Of a DNA stretch of 64,000 bases, positions 1 through 8,505 are shown piece after piece. Position numbers and translations under genes: made by a program. Below the pieces are notes generated by a model that saw only the letters and a list, made by a program, of their open reading frames with translations, was not told where the DNA came from and ran no database searches. How positions within the stretch are numbered: the stretch's first letter is position 1; every line of letters starts with the position of its first letter. The stretch is from the NCBI GenBank assembly GCA_016706255.1, contig JADJJZ010000029.1:744001-808000 (forward strand). Reading direction: 5' to 3'. This stretch comes from Bacteroidota bacterium (GTDB lineage: Bacteria > Bacteroidota > Bacteroidia > Chitinophagales > BACL12).

Positions 1-1
1 G

Positions 2-406
2 CTTAATGCTTCGGGTTTACCCGAAGAACAGGCAAATCAATTATTATTATTGGAATGGCATATCATTATGAGTGGCATGCGCAATATGTTTTTTTGCAGC
101 AGTGAAGGAGTAAGTGATGTTATTCCTGTCGCAAACAACAACTATCTGGCGCTGATTTTCAGGGAATCTGATTTATTTGAAAACATCGTCGATTCCATTC
201 ATATAAAAAACGTAATGGCAGGCGGTCAATTTTTACAACCGGAAGAATATTCAATTGTAACAACTAAGGATAATAGTGGAATACTTTTTAACAACGATTG
301 TGTTGCTTTATTCAAAAGTGATTTTATTACAATTCAGTTTGAAATAATAGGTTTTGATGCCATCAAAAATCCAAAAAAATATTTCAAACAATTTAAGTTT
401 AAATAA
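2..406 (+). CDS. 3' part of an unrecognised gene, cut by the window edge
   Basis: The reading frame is open from base 2 to the TAA at 404-406, so the true start lies left of the window. A TTG at 50 and an ATG at 68 are in frame, but nothing marks either as the start. About 134 codons are visible. The product is mixed hydrophobic and polar, without a clear signal peptide or membrane segment, and ends in a Lys/Phe-rich tail. I do not recognise the family. Its stop lies 2 bp from the stop of the convergent photolyase gene. Confidence 0.6.
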   Translation, partial: LNASGLPEEQANQLLLLEWHIIMSGMRNMFFCSSEGVSDVIPVANNNYLALIFRESDLFENIVDSIHIKNVMAGGQFLQPEEYSIVTTKDNSGILFNNDCVALFKSDFITIQFEIIGFDAIKNPKKYFKQFKFK

Positions 407-408
407 AA

Positions 409-1713
409 TCAGGGATTTAAGGCTTCCTTAAAAACTTTTAATACCCTGTCACGCGCAAACGAGTGATCAACTATCGGGTTGCGATATGTTAATTCATCCA
501 TATCAGGTACCCATTTATGAATATATTTAAATTCCGGGTCGAATTTTAACGTCTGACTTTGCGGATTAAATACTCTGAAATACGGAGCTGCATCAACCCC
601 GCATCCTGCCGCCCATTGCCATCCGCCATTATTGCTTGCTAAATCATAATCCAATAATTTTTTTGCGAAATAAGCTTCTCCCCAACGCCAGTCGATTAAT
701 AAATCTTTTGTTAAAAAACTGGAGACAATCATACGCACACGATTATGCATAAATCCGGTTGCATTTAATTCGCGCATTCCTGCATCAACAATCGGATATC
801 CGGTTTTTCCTGCACACCATGCAGCAAATTCTTTTTCATTATTACGCCAAACGATACGATCGTATGCCGGTTTAAATGAATTGGTAACCACATGTGGAAA
901 ATGCGCCAATATCATTTGATAAAATTCGCGCCATATTAATTCATTAAAATATTTTTCGTTTACCTGTTGGGTAGCGGTGGCGAGTTTTCGAATACTCAAA
1001 GTACCGAAACGCAAATGCACGCTTAACCGCGATGTTCCTTGTACGGCAGGTAAATCGCGGGTGTTGTGATAATTTTTAATAATATTTAAATTGATTTTAA
1101 GCGGTGGCACTTCAATTCCACTTGGTAAAAATCCAATATCCTTTAATGTTATTTCTTTTAGCGGAAGGGTTTTATATAAATTGCCTAATTTTTTTTCAGA
1201 GTAACGTGGTTGTAAATCTTCAGGTGTTAAACGAAGTTTCCATCGTTTGCTGTAAGGTGTATAAACAGTATATGGTTTACCATCATCTTTTAAAACATCA
1301 TTTTTTTCAAAAATCACCTGGTCCTTAAACGTTTTAAATTGGATGCCATTTGATTTTAACAAGTCGCCAATTTCAGCATCCCGTTGTAATGCATAAGGCT
1401 CAAAATCATGGTTGGTATATACTGCTTTTATGGAGTAATTACGGATAATTTTTTTCCAAATTTCCAGTGGTTCGCCATACTCAACAAGCATATCACTTCC
1501 TGCTTTTTGTAATTGATGGCGCAATTCCTGAATGGTATTTACTATAAATTGCACCCGGGCATCTGATTTCTCATCCAGGGCATCCAGAATATTTTTGTCG
1601 AAGATAAATAAGGGTAACACATTATCATTTTCATTTAATGCATGATACAAGCCGGTATTATCTTCCAAACGAAGGTCGCGGCGGAACCAGTGTATGGCAA
1701 TTGATGGTTTCAC
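409..1713 (-). CDS. phr: Deoxyribodipyrimidine photolyase / cryptochrome family
   Basis: Light-driven repair of cyclobutane pyrimidine dimers is the family's usual role; it is a cytosolic FAD enzyme. The 434-residue protein opens with IHWFRRDLRLEDN, the classic start of the N-terminal alpha/beta antenna domain. The FAD-binding C-terminal half carries WREFYQ (about residue 262), GYPIVDAGMREL, the HNRVRM segment, WRWGEAYFA and the DYDLASNNGGWQWAAG block with the tryptophans of the electron-transfer chain. Length fits class I photolyases, if slightly short. The start codon is GTG. It is the last gene of a leftward operon. A cryptochrome-like photoreceptor role cannot be excluded from sequence alone. 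Confidence 0.93.
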   Translation of the reverse strand: MKPSIAIHWFRRDLRLEDNTGLYHALNENDNVLPLFIFDKNILDALDEKSDARVQFIVNTIQELRHQLQKAGSDMLVEYGEPLEIWKKIIRNYSIKAVYTNHDFEPYALQRDAEIGDLLKSNGIQFKTFKDQVIFEKNDVLKDDGKPYTVYTPYSKRWKLRLTPEDLQPRYSEKKLGNLYKTLPLKEITLKDIGFLPSGIEVPPLKINLNIIKNYHNTRDLPAVQGTSRLSVHLRFGTLSIRKLATATQQVNEKYFNELIWREFYQMILAHFPHVVTNSFKPAYDRIVWRNNEKEFAAWCAGKTGYPIVDAGMRELNATGFMHNRVRMIVSSFLTKDLLIDWRWGEAYFAKKLLDYDLASNNGGWQWAAGCGVDAAPYFRVFNPQSQTLKFDPEFKYIHKWVPDMDELTYRNPIVDHSFARDRVLKVFKEALNP

Positions 1714-1763
1714 GATAGTTGCAATTTTAAGGAATGTAGAAATGTAATTAACTTAAACAGCAA

Positions 1764-2600
1764 TTACATTCCGGTAATTAATGCTTTTAATTTTTGTAAC
1801 AATTCAATTGCAGAATTGTTCTCAAACGTAGCATCCTGAAAGCGGGTTACCGGCACAATACCCTGAATGGCATTGGTAAGCAACACGGCATCTGCACTTA
1901 AAACCTCCCCTACGGTCATAGGCATCCTGCTTATTGCGATATCCAGATCGTCGGCATGATCGCAAATAAATTGTTGCATGGTACCTTCCACCCCACCATT
2001 CATTGTTGTTGTTGTGTAGAAGGAATTATTTTTAACGATAACAATATTAGAACTGATGGCATCCGCTATTAAATCATCAGTGTTAAGTAATAAAACATCA
2101 TCAAACTGATTTTCTGCAGCAAATTTTGCCGCTAACACATAAGGTAAAGCATTTGCTGTTTTACATGCTGAAAGCGGATGAATCATTTTTGGATAATCAT
2201 CATATACCCCTAATCGTAAATCTTTTTGAACAAAACTTAAAACTGGTGAAGTTATCGGTGTTATTTCAATTAAGAGCGCGGCATCATTTATTTCCGGTTT
2301 ATACAATCCTCCCCCATCGCGCCATACTGTAATTTTGCAGCGACCATTTTCCAGATTTAATTCATTGGTTAGCGATGCAATGATATCTTCAAAAAAAACA
2401 ATATTCCATGCATCAGGAAAATTTATTCCCAACAATAACATTCCTTTTTTTAAACGTTGCAGATTATAATTGAGTAAAGGTGTTTTTTTGTTGATAATGA
2501 GTAGTGTTTCAAACAGGGCGTCACCGTATTTAAAAGCGCGGTTGCCGGAATTTACGGCAAACGTTGTAGCAGGGATATAACGATTATTAAAATAAACCAT
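1764..2600 (-). CDS. Aminotransferase class IV (aminodeoxychorismate lyase / branched-chain aminotransferase-like)
   Basis: A fold-type IV PLP enzyme of about 278 residues. Visible family features are NSGNRAFKYGDALFET near the N-terminus, a probable PLP lysine in SACKTANALPYV (about residue 147), and the later block ending EGTMQQFI followed by LTNAIQGIVPV. Length and the single-domain layout fit 4-amino-4-deoxychorismate lyase (PabC, folate synthesis). Branched-chain or D-amino-acid aminotransferases share the fold, so the substrate is open. I chose the ATG at 2600 over a GTG six bases upstream. The gene starts 28 bp after the stop of scoB and follows a perfect palindrome (2613-2632). Confidence 0.85.
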   Translation of the reverse strand: MVYFNNRYIPATTFAVNSGNRAFKYGDALFETLLIINKKTPLLNYNLQRLKKGMLLLGINFPDAWNIVFFEDIIASLTNELNLENGRCKITVWRDGGGLYKPEINDAALLIEITPITSPVLSFVQKDLRLGVYDDYPKMIHPLSACKTANALPYVLAAKFAAENQFDDVLLLNTDDLIADAISSNIVIVKNNSFYTTTTMNGGVEGTMQQFICDHADDLDIAISRMPMTVGEVLSADAVLLTNAIQGIVPVTRFQDATFENNSAIELLQKLKALITGM

Positions 2601-2612
2601 GTTCACATTTTT

Positions 2613-2632
2613 ATGAATGAACGTTCATTCAT
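2613..2632. promoter_or_regulatory. Perfect 20-bp palindrome, FadR/TetR-like operator candidate
   Basis: The sequence ATGAATGAACGTTCATTCAT is perfectly self-complementary. It overlaps the scoB stop codon and lies 12 bp upstream of the class IV aminotransferase start. The core TGAATGA-N4-TCATTCA has the same outer half-sites as the Bacillus FadR (TetR family) fatty-acid-degradation operator as I recall it. Placement next to a CoA-transferase operon suits acyl-CoA-linked control. No regulator gene is in the window, so this is an inference from site shape. Confidence 0.5.
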
Positions 2633-3282
2633 ATATCCATTTCAGGCACATCGCCTTCAACAATCAAACGGCCTTCTGTTTTTTCGCGAATGGTTTCAAC
2701 ACTTACACCGGGAGCGCGTTCCAGCAGTTTAAAACCATCGGGCGTAACGTCGAAAACACCTAATTCCGTCACCACTTTTTTCACCACACCAAGACCGGTA
2801 ATCGGCAAAGAGCATTTTTTAAGCAATTTACTTTCGCCGGCTTTATTTACATGCTGCATGGCAACGATGATATTTTTTGCACTCGCTACTAAATCCATTG
2901 CGCCGCCCATGCCTTTCACCATTTTACCCGGAATTTTCCAATTGGCAATATCACCGTTATCGGCAACTTCCATGGCGCCTAATACGGTTAAATCAACTTT
3001 CCCGGCGCGAATCATACCAAAGCTTAAAGCGCTGTCGAAAAAGGCTGAACCCGGCAATGTAGTTATAGTTTGTTTACCCGCATTTATTAAATCCGGATCC
3101 ACCTGTTCTTCAGTAGGAAACGGACCCATGCCGAGTAATCCGTTTTCACTTTGTAAGGTTACTGAAATACCTTCAGGAATATAATTTGCAACAAGTGTAG
3201 GAATTCCGATACCAAGGTTTACGTAATATCCATCCTTTAATTCTCTTGCAATACGTTTTGCGATTTGATTTTTATCTAACAT
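2629..3282 (-). CDS. scoB: 3-oxoacid CoA-transferase subunit B
   Basis: Beta subunit of the succinyl-CoA:3-oxoacid CoA-transferase that activates acetoacetate using succinyl-CoA, in ketone-body and short-chain acid use. The 217-residue protein has NLGIGIPTLVANY near the N-terminus and SENGLLGMGP, which contains the catalytic glutamate of the beta subunit. The GGAMDLV segment also fits the family. Length is normal for the two-subunit bacterial enzyme. It sits 24 bp downstream of scoA in the same operon, as is usual. Acetate- or butyrate-specific relatives are alternatives for the exact acyl donor. Confidence 0.95.
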   Translation of the reverse strand: MLDKNQIAKRIARELKDGYYVNLGIGIPTLVANYIPEGISVTLQSENGLLGMGPFPTEEQVDPDLINAGKQTITTLPGSAFFDSALSFGMIRAGKVDLTVLGAMEVADNGDIANWKIPGKMVKGMGGAMDLVASAKNIIVAMQHVNKAGESKLLKKCSLPITGLGVVKKVVTELGVFDVTPDGFKLLERAPGVSVETIREKTEGRLIVEGDVPEMDI

Positions 3283-3306
3283 AATCGTTTCCTTCTGAAT
3301 AATAAC

Positions 3307-3999
3307 TTATTTACTGATTGTTTTTTGTTCAATACGTTTTTCATAATTGTTTCCCTGAAAAATGCGATGTACATAAATACCGGGTGTATGAATTTCGTTT
3401 GGATTTAATTCGCCTGCCGGCACTAATTCTTCCACCTCAGCAATCGTAATTTTTCCACCCATTGCCATCAAGGGATTAAAGTTTCTTGCAGTTGATTTAT
3501 AAATTAAATTTCCGTGGGTATCTCCTTTCCAGGCTTTTACAATTGCAAAGTCGGCCTCAAATGCATATTCCAATAAATACGTTTTGCCGTTAAATACTCT
3601 TGTCTCTTTTCCTTCAGCTACTTCGGTTCCAACACCTGCAGGTGTAAAAATGGCAGGCATTCCGTAACCTGCAGCCATACATCGTGTAGCCAACGTACCC
3701 TGCGGAATTAATTCCACTTCCAGTTCACCGCTTAATAACTGACGTTCAAATTCTGCATTTTCGCCAACATAACTGCTGATCATTTTTTTCACCTGGTGTT
3801 GTTGTAACATTAATCCGATACCAAAATCATCAACACCGGCATTATTTGAAATACAGGTTAAATTTTTTGTTCCTTTTTTCACGAGTGCCGCAATACAATT
3901 TTCGGGAATCCCACACAATCCGAAACCACCCAACATTATTACTGCACCATCAAAAATATCCTGAATCGCTTCTTCAGCATTCAACACAACTTTTTTCAT
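3307..3999 (-). CDS. scoA: 3-oxoacid CoA-transferase subunit A
   Basis: Alpha subunit of the heterodimeric or heterotetrameric CoA-transferase, partner of the scoB product. The family signature GGFGLCGIPENCIAAL sits at about residues 23-38; FTPAGVGTEVAEGK and AWKGDTHGNL are further conserved blocks. At 230 residues it has the usual length. Its ATG lies 1 bp from the stop of the upstream DUF4296 gene, which suggests translational coupling. Confidence 0.95.
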   Translation of the reverse strand: MKKVVLNAEEAIQDIFDGAVIMLGGFGLCGIPENCIAALVKKGTKNLTCISNNAGVDDFGIGLMLQQHQVKKMISSYVGENAEFERQLLSGELEVELIPQGTLATRCMAAGYGMPAIFTPAGVGTEVAEGKETRVFNGKTYLLEYAFEADFAIVKAWKGDTHGNLIYKSTARNFNPLMAMGGKITIAEVEELVPAGELNPNEIHTPGIYVHRIFQGNNYEKRIEQKTISK

Positions 4000-4000
4000 G

Positions 4001-4390
4001 TTATATCTTTTTTTTCACTTTTAAGTTTTGGCTTTCCATTACGTTTAATTGTTCAACCACTTTGGTATAAATATAATTCATCAATACAGGATTGGCTGAG
4101 TAATATTTATAACTTTTTTTATATGCTTCGTCAGTAATATCATGTAACTGATAAATTTCAGCATAATGTTGCTTGAGGCGTATATCGGGCGAAATGGAAT
4201 CTGTTTTATTTTCCTGCACCCATGCTTCTGCAATATGAATATCGGTCATAATGGCAATCATGGGTTCTACAGCAATTACCGTGTCGGGCACATTTTTTAT
4301 CATGGCATCCGAAATTTCGAACTCACTTTTCGGCTTACAGGCAGCAGTTAAGCTTATCAGAACAACAATAAAAATCAGGTTTCGCCTCAT
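4001..4390 (-). CDS. DUF4296-domain lipoprotein
   Basis: A small (129 aa) lipoprotein. The N-terminus is a lipoprotein signal peptide ending LTAAC with the acceptor cysteine at residue 18. The rest matches the Bacteroidota DUF4296 pattern: a motif around MTDIHIAEA, then a helical stretch with YAEIYQLHDIT and YYSANPVLMNYIY. Function is unknown; it should be anchored in the envelope. It heads the leftward operon whose next gene is scoA. Confidence 0.88.
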   Translation of the reverse strand: MRRNLIFIVVLISLTAACKPKSEFEISDAMIKNVPDTVIAVEPMIAIMTDIHIAEAWVQENKTDSISPDIRLKQHYAEIYQLHDITDEAYKKSYKYYSANPVLMNYIYTKVVEQLNVMESQNLKVKKKI

Positions 4391-4405
4391 TACCGTAAAA
4401 GAATT

Positions 4406-4413
4406 TAATTTTG
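4406..4413 (+). promoter_or_regulatory. -7 box (TAATTTTG) upstream of yggS
   Basis: A perfect TAnnTTTG box 14 bp before the ATG of the YggS-family gene. With a transcription start about 4 nt after the box, the mRNA leader would be only about 10 nt. No clear -33 TTG was seen. Confidence 0.55.
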
Positions 4414-4427
4414 CGCTAAGTTAGCCA

Positions 4428-5096
4428 ATGATGAGCAATTTTGATGAACTAAGCAGCATTCTCCGGGAAAAAAATGTAACGCTCGTAGCCGTATCCAAAA
4501 CACGGTCAATCGAGGAGATTTTAGCACTTTATAACTGCGGTCAGCGCGACTTCGGGGAAAACAGGGTGCAGGAAATGCGCGATAAATATGAGGCACTCCC
4601 AAAAGACATCCGTTGGCACCTTATCGGACACCTCCAAACCAATAAAGTAAAATACATTGCGGAATGGGTGCATCTGATACACTCGGTGGACAGTTTGGCA
4701 CTACTTGAAGAAATTAACAAACAGGCGCAAAAACATAATCGTATTATTCCTTGTTTATTACAGGTTTACATTGCCAGCGAAGAAACTAAGTTTGGGTTAG
4801 ATGAAGATGAGCTCATTACTCTGCTAAAAAGTGATGTTTATAAACAAATGCATAATATCGCTGTTGTTGGGTTGATGGGCATGGCTACAAATACTGAAAA
4901 TGTGTCGCTCATAAGAAACGAATTCAGTCACCTTGTACAGTTGTTTGATAAAATCAAGGCAAATTATTTTGGGCAAGATGATGCTTTCAGGCAAAAATCG
5001 ATGGGCATGAGTAGCGACTATACCATTGCAGTTGAAATAGGCAGTACGATGGTACGAATCGGTAGTTTACTTTTTGGCGAACGAATGGTAAAGTAA
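4428..5096 (+). CDS. yggS: YggS-family PLP homeostasis protein
   Basis: A single-domain fold-type III PLP-binding protein (PLPBP/YggS, COG0325) that buffers pyridoxal phosphate and influences amino-acid and keto-acid pools; no catalytic activity is firmly assigned. The lysine in VAVSKTRS (residue 24) should bind PLP. Other blocks are FGENRVQEM, WHLIGHLQTNKVK, IHSVDS, GLMGMA and the C-terminal SMGMSSDYTIAVEIGSTMVR. At 222 residues it has family length. Two adjacent ATGs (4428, 4431) could start it. It is divergent from the DUF4296-sco operon. Confidence 0.95.
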   Translation: MMSNFDELSSILREKNVTLVAVSKTRSIEEILALYNCGQRDFGENRVQEMRDKYEALPKDIRWHLIGHLQTNKVKYIAEWVHLIHSVDSLALLEEINKQAQKHNRIIPCLLQVYIASEETKFGLDEDELITLLKSDVYKQMHNIAVVGLMGMATNTENVSLIRNEFSHLVQLFDKIKANYFGQDDAFRQKSMGMSSDYTIAVEIGSTMVRIGSLLFGERMVK

Positions 5097-5141
5097 TTAA
5101 AACAGTTCGAATAACATTTTAAATAAATTGAATCATAATTA

Positions 5142-6170
5142 ATGAAGCTTAGCTATTTTATTTTCTCAGGAGTAATTATATTATTTTTTACAGCCTGCGC
5201 CACAATGCCCGTAAAAAGTGATTTTACTACAGAAAAAAATCCCCCTGCACCTGATTATTCCAATACGCAATATTGGTCAGCATTACCTGATAAAAAAGAT
5301 TCTGCTGATCATATTCCAAATAACTCGCCGGTACTGCTCGCCGATGGTCAGGCTAATGCAGATGTAGATGTATTTTTTATTTACCCAACACATTTTTTTT
5401 CGAGAAAAGAATGGAATGCAGATGTTAATGATGCGAAATTAAACGACAGAGTTGATACACGTTCCATTTATCATCAGGCAAGTGTATTTAATGGTAGTTG
5501 CAAAGTGTATGCGCCGCGTTACAGGCAGGCAACATTTAATGCTTATTTTTCATTAGATAATCCGGATGCAATGAAAGCATTTGAATTGGCTTATGAAGAT
5601 ATTAAAACTGCATTTCAATTTTATCTCGACCACTATAATCACGGCCGGCCAATAATTATTGCCGGTCATAGCCAGGGCACCACACATGCAAAATGGTTGC
5701 TGCGCGATTTTTTTGATGGCAAACCTTTACAAAATCAATTGGTATGTGCTTATTTAATTGGAATGCCGGTGTACACCTATGATTTCACACAAATTCAGCC
5801 CTGCGACAGTGCCGGCCAAACCGGATGTTATGTGAGTTGGAGAAGTTATCTTGAAAATAATGAACCAAGTGATAAAATGGTTATTCCTGATCCGGACAAG
5901 GTTGTTGTGCACAATCCGATTTCGTTTACGAGAACGATGGATGTGGTGCCGGTTGATAAAAATGTTGGTGGATTAGGCCGTGATGGTCAAACAATATATC
6001 CGAGAGTATGCAGCGCTACAGTGCATAATGATATTGTATGGGTTTGTCGACCTGAAATTCCCGGAAAATATTTTATTCCGAAAAATTTACATCCTGCTGA
6101 TTATAATTTATATTGGATGAATATCAGAGAAAATGTTGCACTGCGAATGCAGACATGGAATAGTCATTAA
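5142..6170 (+). CDS. DUF3089-domain lipoprotein, alpha/beta-hydrolase fold
   Basis: A 342-residue envelope protein with a lipoprotein-type signal peptide (FFTACA, cysteine near residue 19). The nucleophile elbow GHSQGT near residue 177 shows an alpha/beta-hydrolase fold, and VDVFFIYPTHFF is typical of the start of DUF3089 (COG-level 'DUF3089 domain-containing protein'). Such proteins resemble lipases or esterases, but the substrate is unknown. Its stop overlaps the stop of the convergent lipid kinase gene by a few bases. Confidence 0.85.
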   Translation: MKLSYFIFSGVIILFFTACATMPVKSDFTTEKNPPAPDYSNTQYWSALPDKKDSADHIPNNSPVLLADGQANADVDVFFIYPTHFFSRKEWNADVNDAKLNDRVDTRSIYHQASVFNGSCKVYAPRYRQATFNAYFSLDNPDAMKAFELAYEDIKTAFQFYLDHYNHGRPIIIAGHSQGTTHAKWLLRDFFDGKPLQNQLVCAYLIGMPVYTYDFTQIQPCDSAGQTGCYVSWRSYLENNEPSDKMVIPDPDKVVVHNPISFTRTMDVVPVDKNVGGLGRDGQTIYPRVCSATVHNDIVWVCRPEIPGKYFIPKNLHPADYNLYWMNIRENVALRMQTWNSH

Positions 6171-7087
6171 AAACGTAACACTTGTATCGCTTTTGGTAAT
6201 AATGAAATGGTGATTGGTGTTGTTCCTATAAATTCACCATCTGCATCCACATAAATTGGCGGGTCGCTGTCTATTTTAATGGTTTTTCCGCGATAAGTAT
6301 TTACAGAATTAAGTTTCACATGAGAACCACTTTGTAATTTCGGTAAATTAAATACCATTTGTAATTTTGTCATACTGCCAATTACCGTCATGTCGAGCAA
6401 CCCATCATCATAAATTGCTGAAGGTAATTGTTTTAATCCGCCTCCGTTAAATTTACATATCCCTGCTGCTATAGATAAACCTGTTTGAGTTGTTGTAACA
6501 TCATCAACAGTTAGTGTGAGCGAAGTATGTTTATAAACAAATAATGCTTTTAAAATGGCAATTTGATATTGCAATTTTGTACCTTTCAAAAATCCGTTAT
6601 TTTCAAATAATTTTTTTGCAACGTGTCCTTCAAAACCTAATCCGGTAATATTTACAAAATACCGTTTTGCCGTCTGGTTACTTTTTTGATACCACACTTC
6701 ACCTACATCTTGTAAAAATGTGTTTTTCTGTTTCAGTGCTTCGGGAATTGCATTTAAATTTTTGTAAGTACCAATCGTTCGCACCCAGTCATTTCCTGTT
6801 CCGGCGGCAATCATTGCAACTGTAACAGTGCTTGTATCAAAACCTGAATTAAAGATGCCATTTACAACATCGTTTGCTGTACCATCTCCCCCAATAATAA
6901 TAAATTGCTGAAACCCGTCATGTAAAGCATTTTTCGCTAGCTGACCGGCATGGTCCACATATTCGGTAAATACAGCCTCATACAAAATATCTGCTGCATC
7001 CAACAGCGATTTCATTTTGTTCCATAACTTAGGCGCATATTTTCCTCCTGAAACAGGATTAATTATTACAAACCATTTTTTATCCAT
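6167..7087 (-). CDS. Diacylglycerol/lipid kinase family protein (YegS/BmrU-like)
   Basis: A cytosolic lipid kinase of the DAGK catalytic superfamily, phosphorylating diacylglycerol or another lipid. The ATP-binding signature GGDGTANDVVNG and the following AAGTGNDWVRT are both intact, preceded by the N-terminal FVIINPVSGGK motif. About 306 residues is the usual length. I used the ATG at 7087 (MDKKWF); the frame extends a little upstream but would then overlap the divergent decarboxylase gene. The two start codons are only 5 bp apart, so each promoter must lie inside the other gene. Confidence 0.92.
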   Translation of the reverse strand: MDKKWFVIINPVSGGKYAPKLWNKMKSLLDAADILYEAVFTEYVDHAGQLAKNALHDGFQQFIIIGGDGTANDVVNGIFNSGFDTSTVTVAMIAAGTGNDWVRTIGTYKNLNAIPEALKQKNTFLQDVGEVWYQKSNQTAKRYFVNITGLGFEGHVAKKLFENNGFLKGTKLQYQIAILKALFVYKHTSLTLTVDDVTTTQTGLSIAAGICKFNGGGLKQLPSAIYDDGLLDMTVIGSMTKLQMVFNLPKLQSGSHVKLNSVNTYRGKTIKIDSDPPIYVDADGEFIGTTPITISLLPKAIQVLRF

Positions 7088-7092
7088 AGTGT

Positions 7093-8496
7093 ATGCTTTC
7101 AAAATCAGAATTTCGTCAACAAGCGCATCAGGTAGTAGACTGGATTGCCGATTATCTCGACAATATTGAAAAATTTCCTGTTAAATCGCAAATAACACCC
7201 GGTGCTATCAAACATCAAATCGCTGAAAACCCGCCGTTAACGGGAGAAAACATGCAGGATATTTTTGAAGATTTTAAAAATATTATCCCGCCGGGTATCA
7301 CCCACTGGCAGCATCCGGGATTTATGGCCTTGTTTCCAAGCAATTCAAGTTATGAGAGTGTTTTAGCTGAATTTTTAACAGCAGGTTTGGGTGTTAACGC
7401 TATGGTTTGGGAAACTTCGCCCGCAGCTACTGAACTCGAAGAAAAAATGATGGAATGGGTTGCACAAAATTTTGGTATTCCCGCAGGTTGGAAAGGGGTG
7501 ATCCATGATACGGCCTCCATTTCTACATTAACTGCAATTATCACAGCAAGAGAAAAATACAGTGCTTTTCAAATTAATAATCATGGGTTCAGCGATTTTA
7601 ATCAGCTTACCATGTATTGTTCAGACCAAACACATTACTCAATTGAAAAAGGTGCTAAAGCTGCGGGGATTGGATTTAATCATGTAATAAAAATTGCATC
7701 TGATGAAAATTATGCCATGCAACCTGCACTTTTGGAAAATAAAATAGTGGAAGATATCGCAGCGGGAAAACAACCTTTTATGGTAGTTGCGGCATTAGGC
7801 ACAACCAGTTCGCTCGCATTTGATCCTTTATTGGAAATAAGTGCTATTTGTAAAAAATATAATTTGTGGCTGCACATTGATGCTGCTTATGCAGGTTCAG
7901 CTTTTATTTTACCGGAATATCAGCACTATTTGAATGGTATTGTTGATGCAGACAGTTATGTATTTAATGCACATAAATGGTTATTTACCAATTTTGATTG
8001 TTCGTTGTATTTTGTGAAAGATGCACCGCTATTAATTAACACGTTTTCATCGAACCCCGATTATTTAAAATGCACTTTAGATGAAGTTACCAATTTTAAG
8101 GATTGGGGTTTGCCTTTAGGTAGACGTTTTCGTGCGCTTAAATTATGGTTCATGTTGCGCAGTTTTGGTATTGAAGGTATTCAGTCGAAACTCAGAAAAC
8201 ATATTGCACTGGCAAATTATTTTTATAAACAAATCAGCTATAACACTAGCTGGGAAATAATGGCACCTTTTGTTATGAATGTGATTTGTTTACGGTATCA
8301 TCCAAAATCAATTAACGACGAGCAATATCTGAATCAAATGAATGAAAACCTTGTGACAGAAATAAATAGTACCGGTAAATTTTTTATCTCCGGAACAAAA
8401 TTAAAAGGTAATTATGTAATTCGTGTGGTTATTGGGCAAACCAATGTGGAACAAAAACATGTTGATGAATTATTGAATTATTTTAACCCGATTTAA
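7093..8496 (+). CDS. PLP-dependent group II decarboxylase (aromatic-L-amino-acid decarboxylase family)
   Basis: A 467-residue decarboxylase of the DDC/TDC family. It has the N-terminal FRQQAHQVVDWIADYL helix, WQHPGFMALFP in the substrate region, an HIDAAYAGSA block holding the PLP-interacting aspartate, and the Schiff-base lysine in NAHKWLF (about residue 295). Full length. The family covers dopa, tryptophan, tyrosine and related substrates; sequence by eye cannot choose between them. The start fits the family N-terminus. It is divergent from the lipid kinase with 5 bp between start codons and convergent with the acyltransferase. Confidence 0.92.
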   Translation: MLSKSEFRQQAHQVVDWIADYLDNIEKFPVKSQITPGAIKHQIAENPPLTGENMQDIFEDFKNIIPPGITHWQHPGFMALFPSNSSYESVLAEFLTAGLGVNAMVWETSPAATELEEKMMEWVAQNFGIPAGWKGVIHDTASISTLTAIITAREKYSAFQINNHGFSDFNQLTMYCSDQTHYSIEKGAKAAGIGFNHVIKIASDENYAMQPALLENKIVEDIAAGKQPFMVVAALGTTSSLAFDPLLEISAICKKYNLWLHIDAAYAGSAFILPEYQHYLNGIVDADSYVFNAHKWLFTNFDCSLYFVKDAPLLINTFSSNPDYLKCTLDEVTNFKDWGLPLGRRFRALKLWFMLRSFGIEGIQSKLRKHIALANYFYKQISYNTSWEIMAPFVMNVICLRYHPKSINDEQYLNQMNENLVTEINSTGKFFISGTKLKGNYVIRVVIGQTNVEQKHVDELLNYFNPI

Positions 8497-8505
8497 CTTT
8501 TAAAA

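Noticed and set aside
4405..4602. 65-codon open frame antisense to yggS
   Set aside because: Cys/Pro/Arg-rich shadow of a well-supported gene on the other strand.
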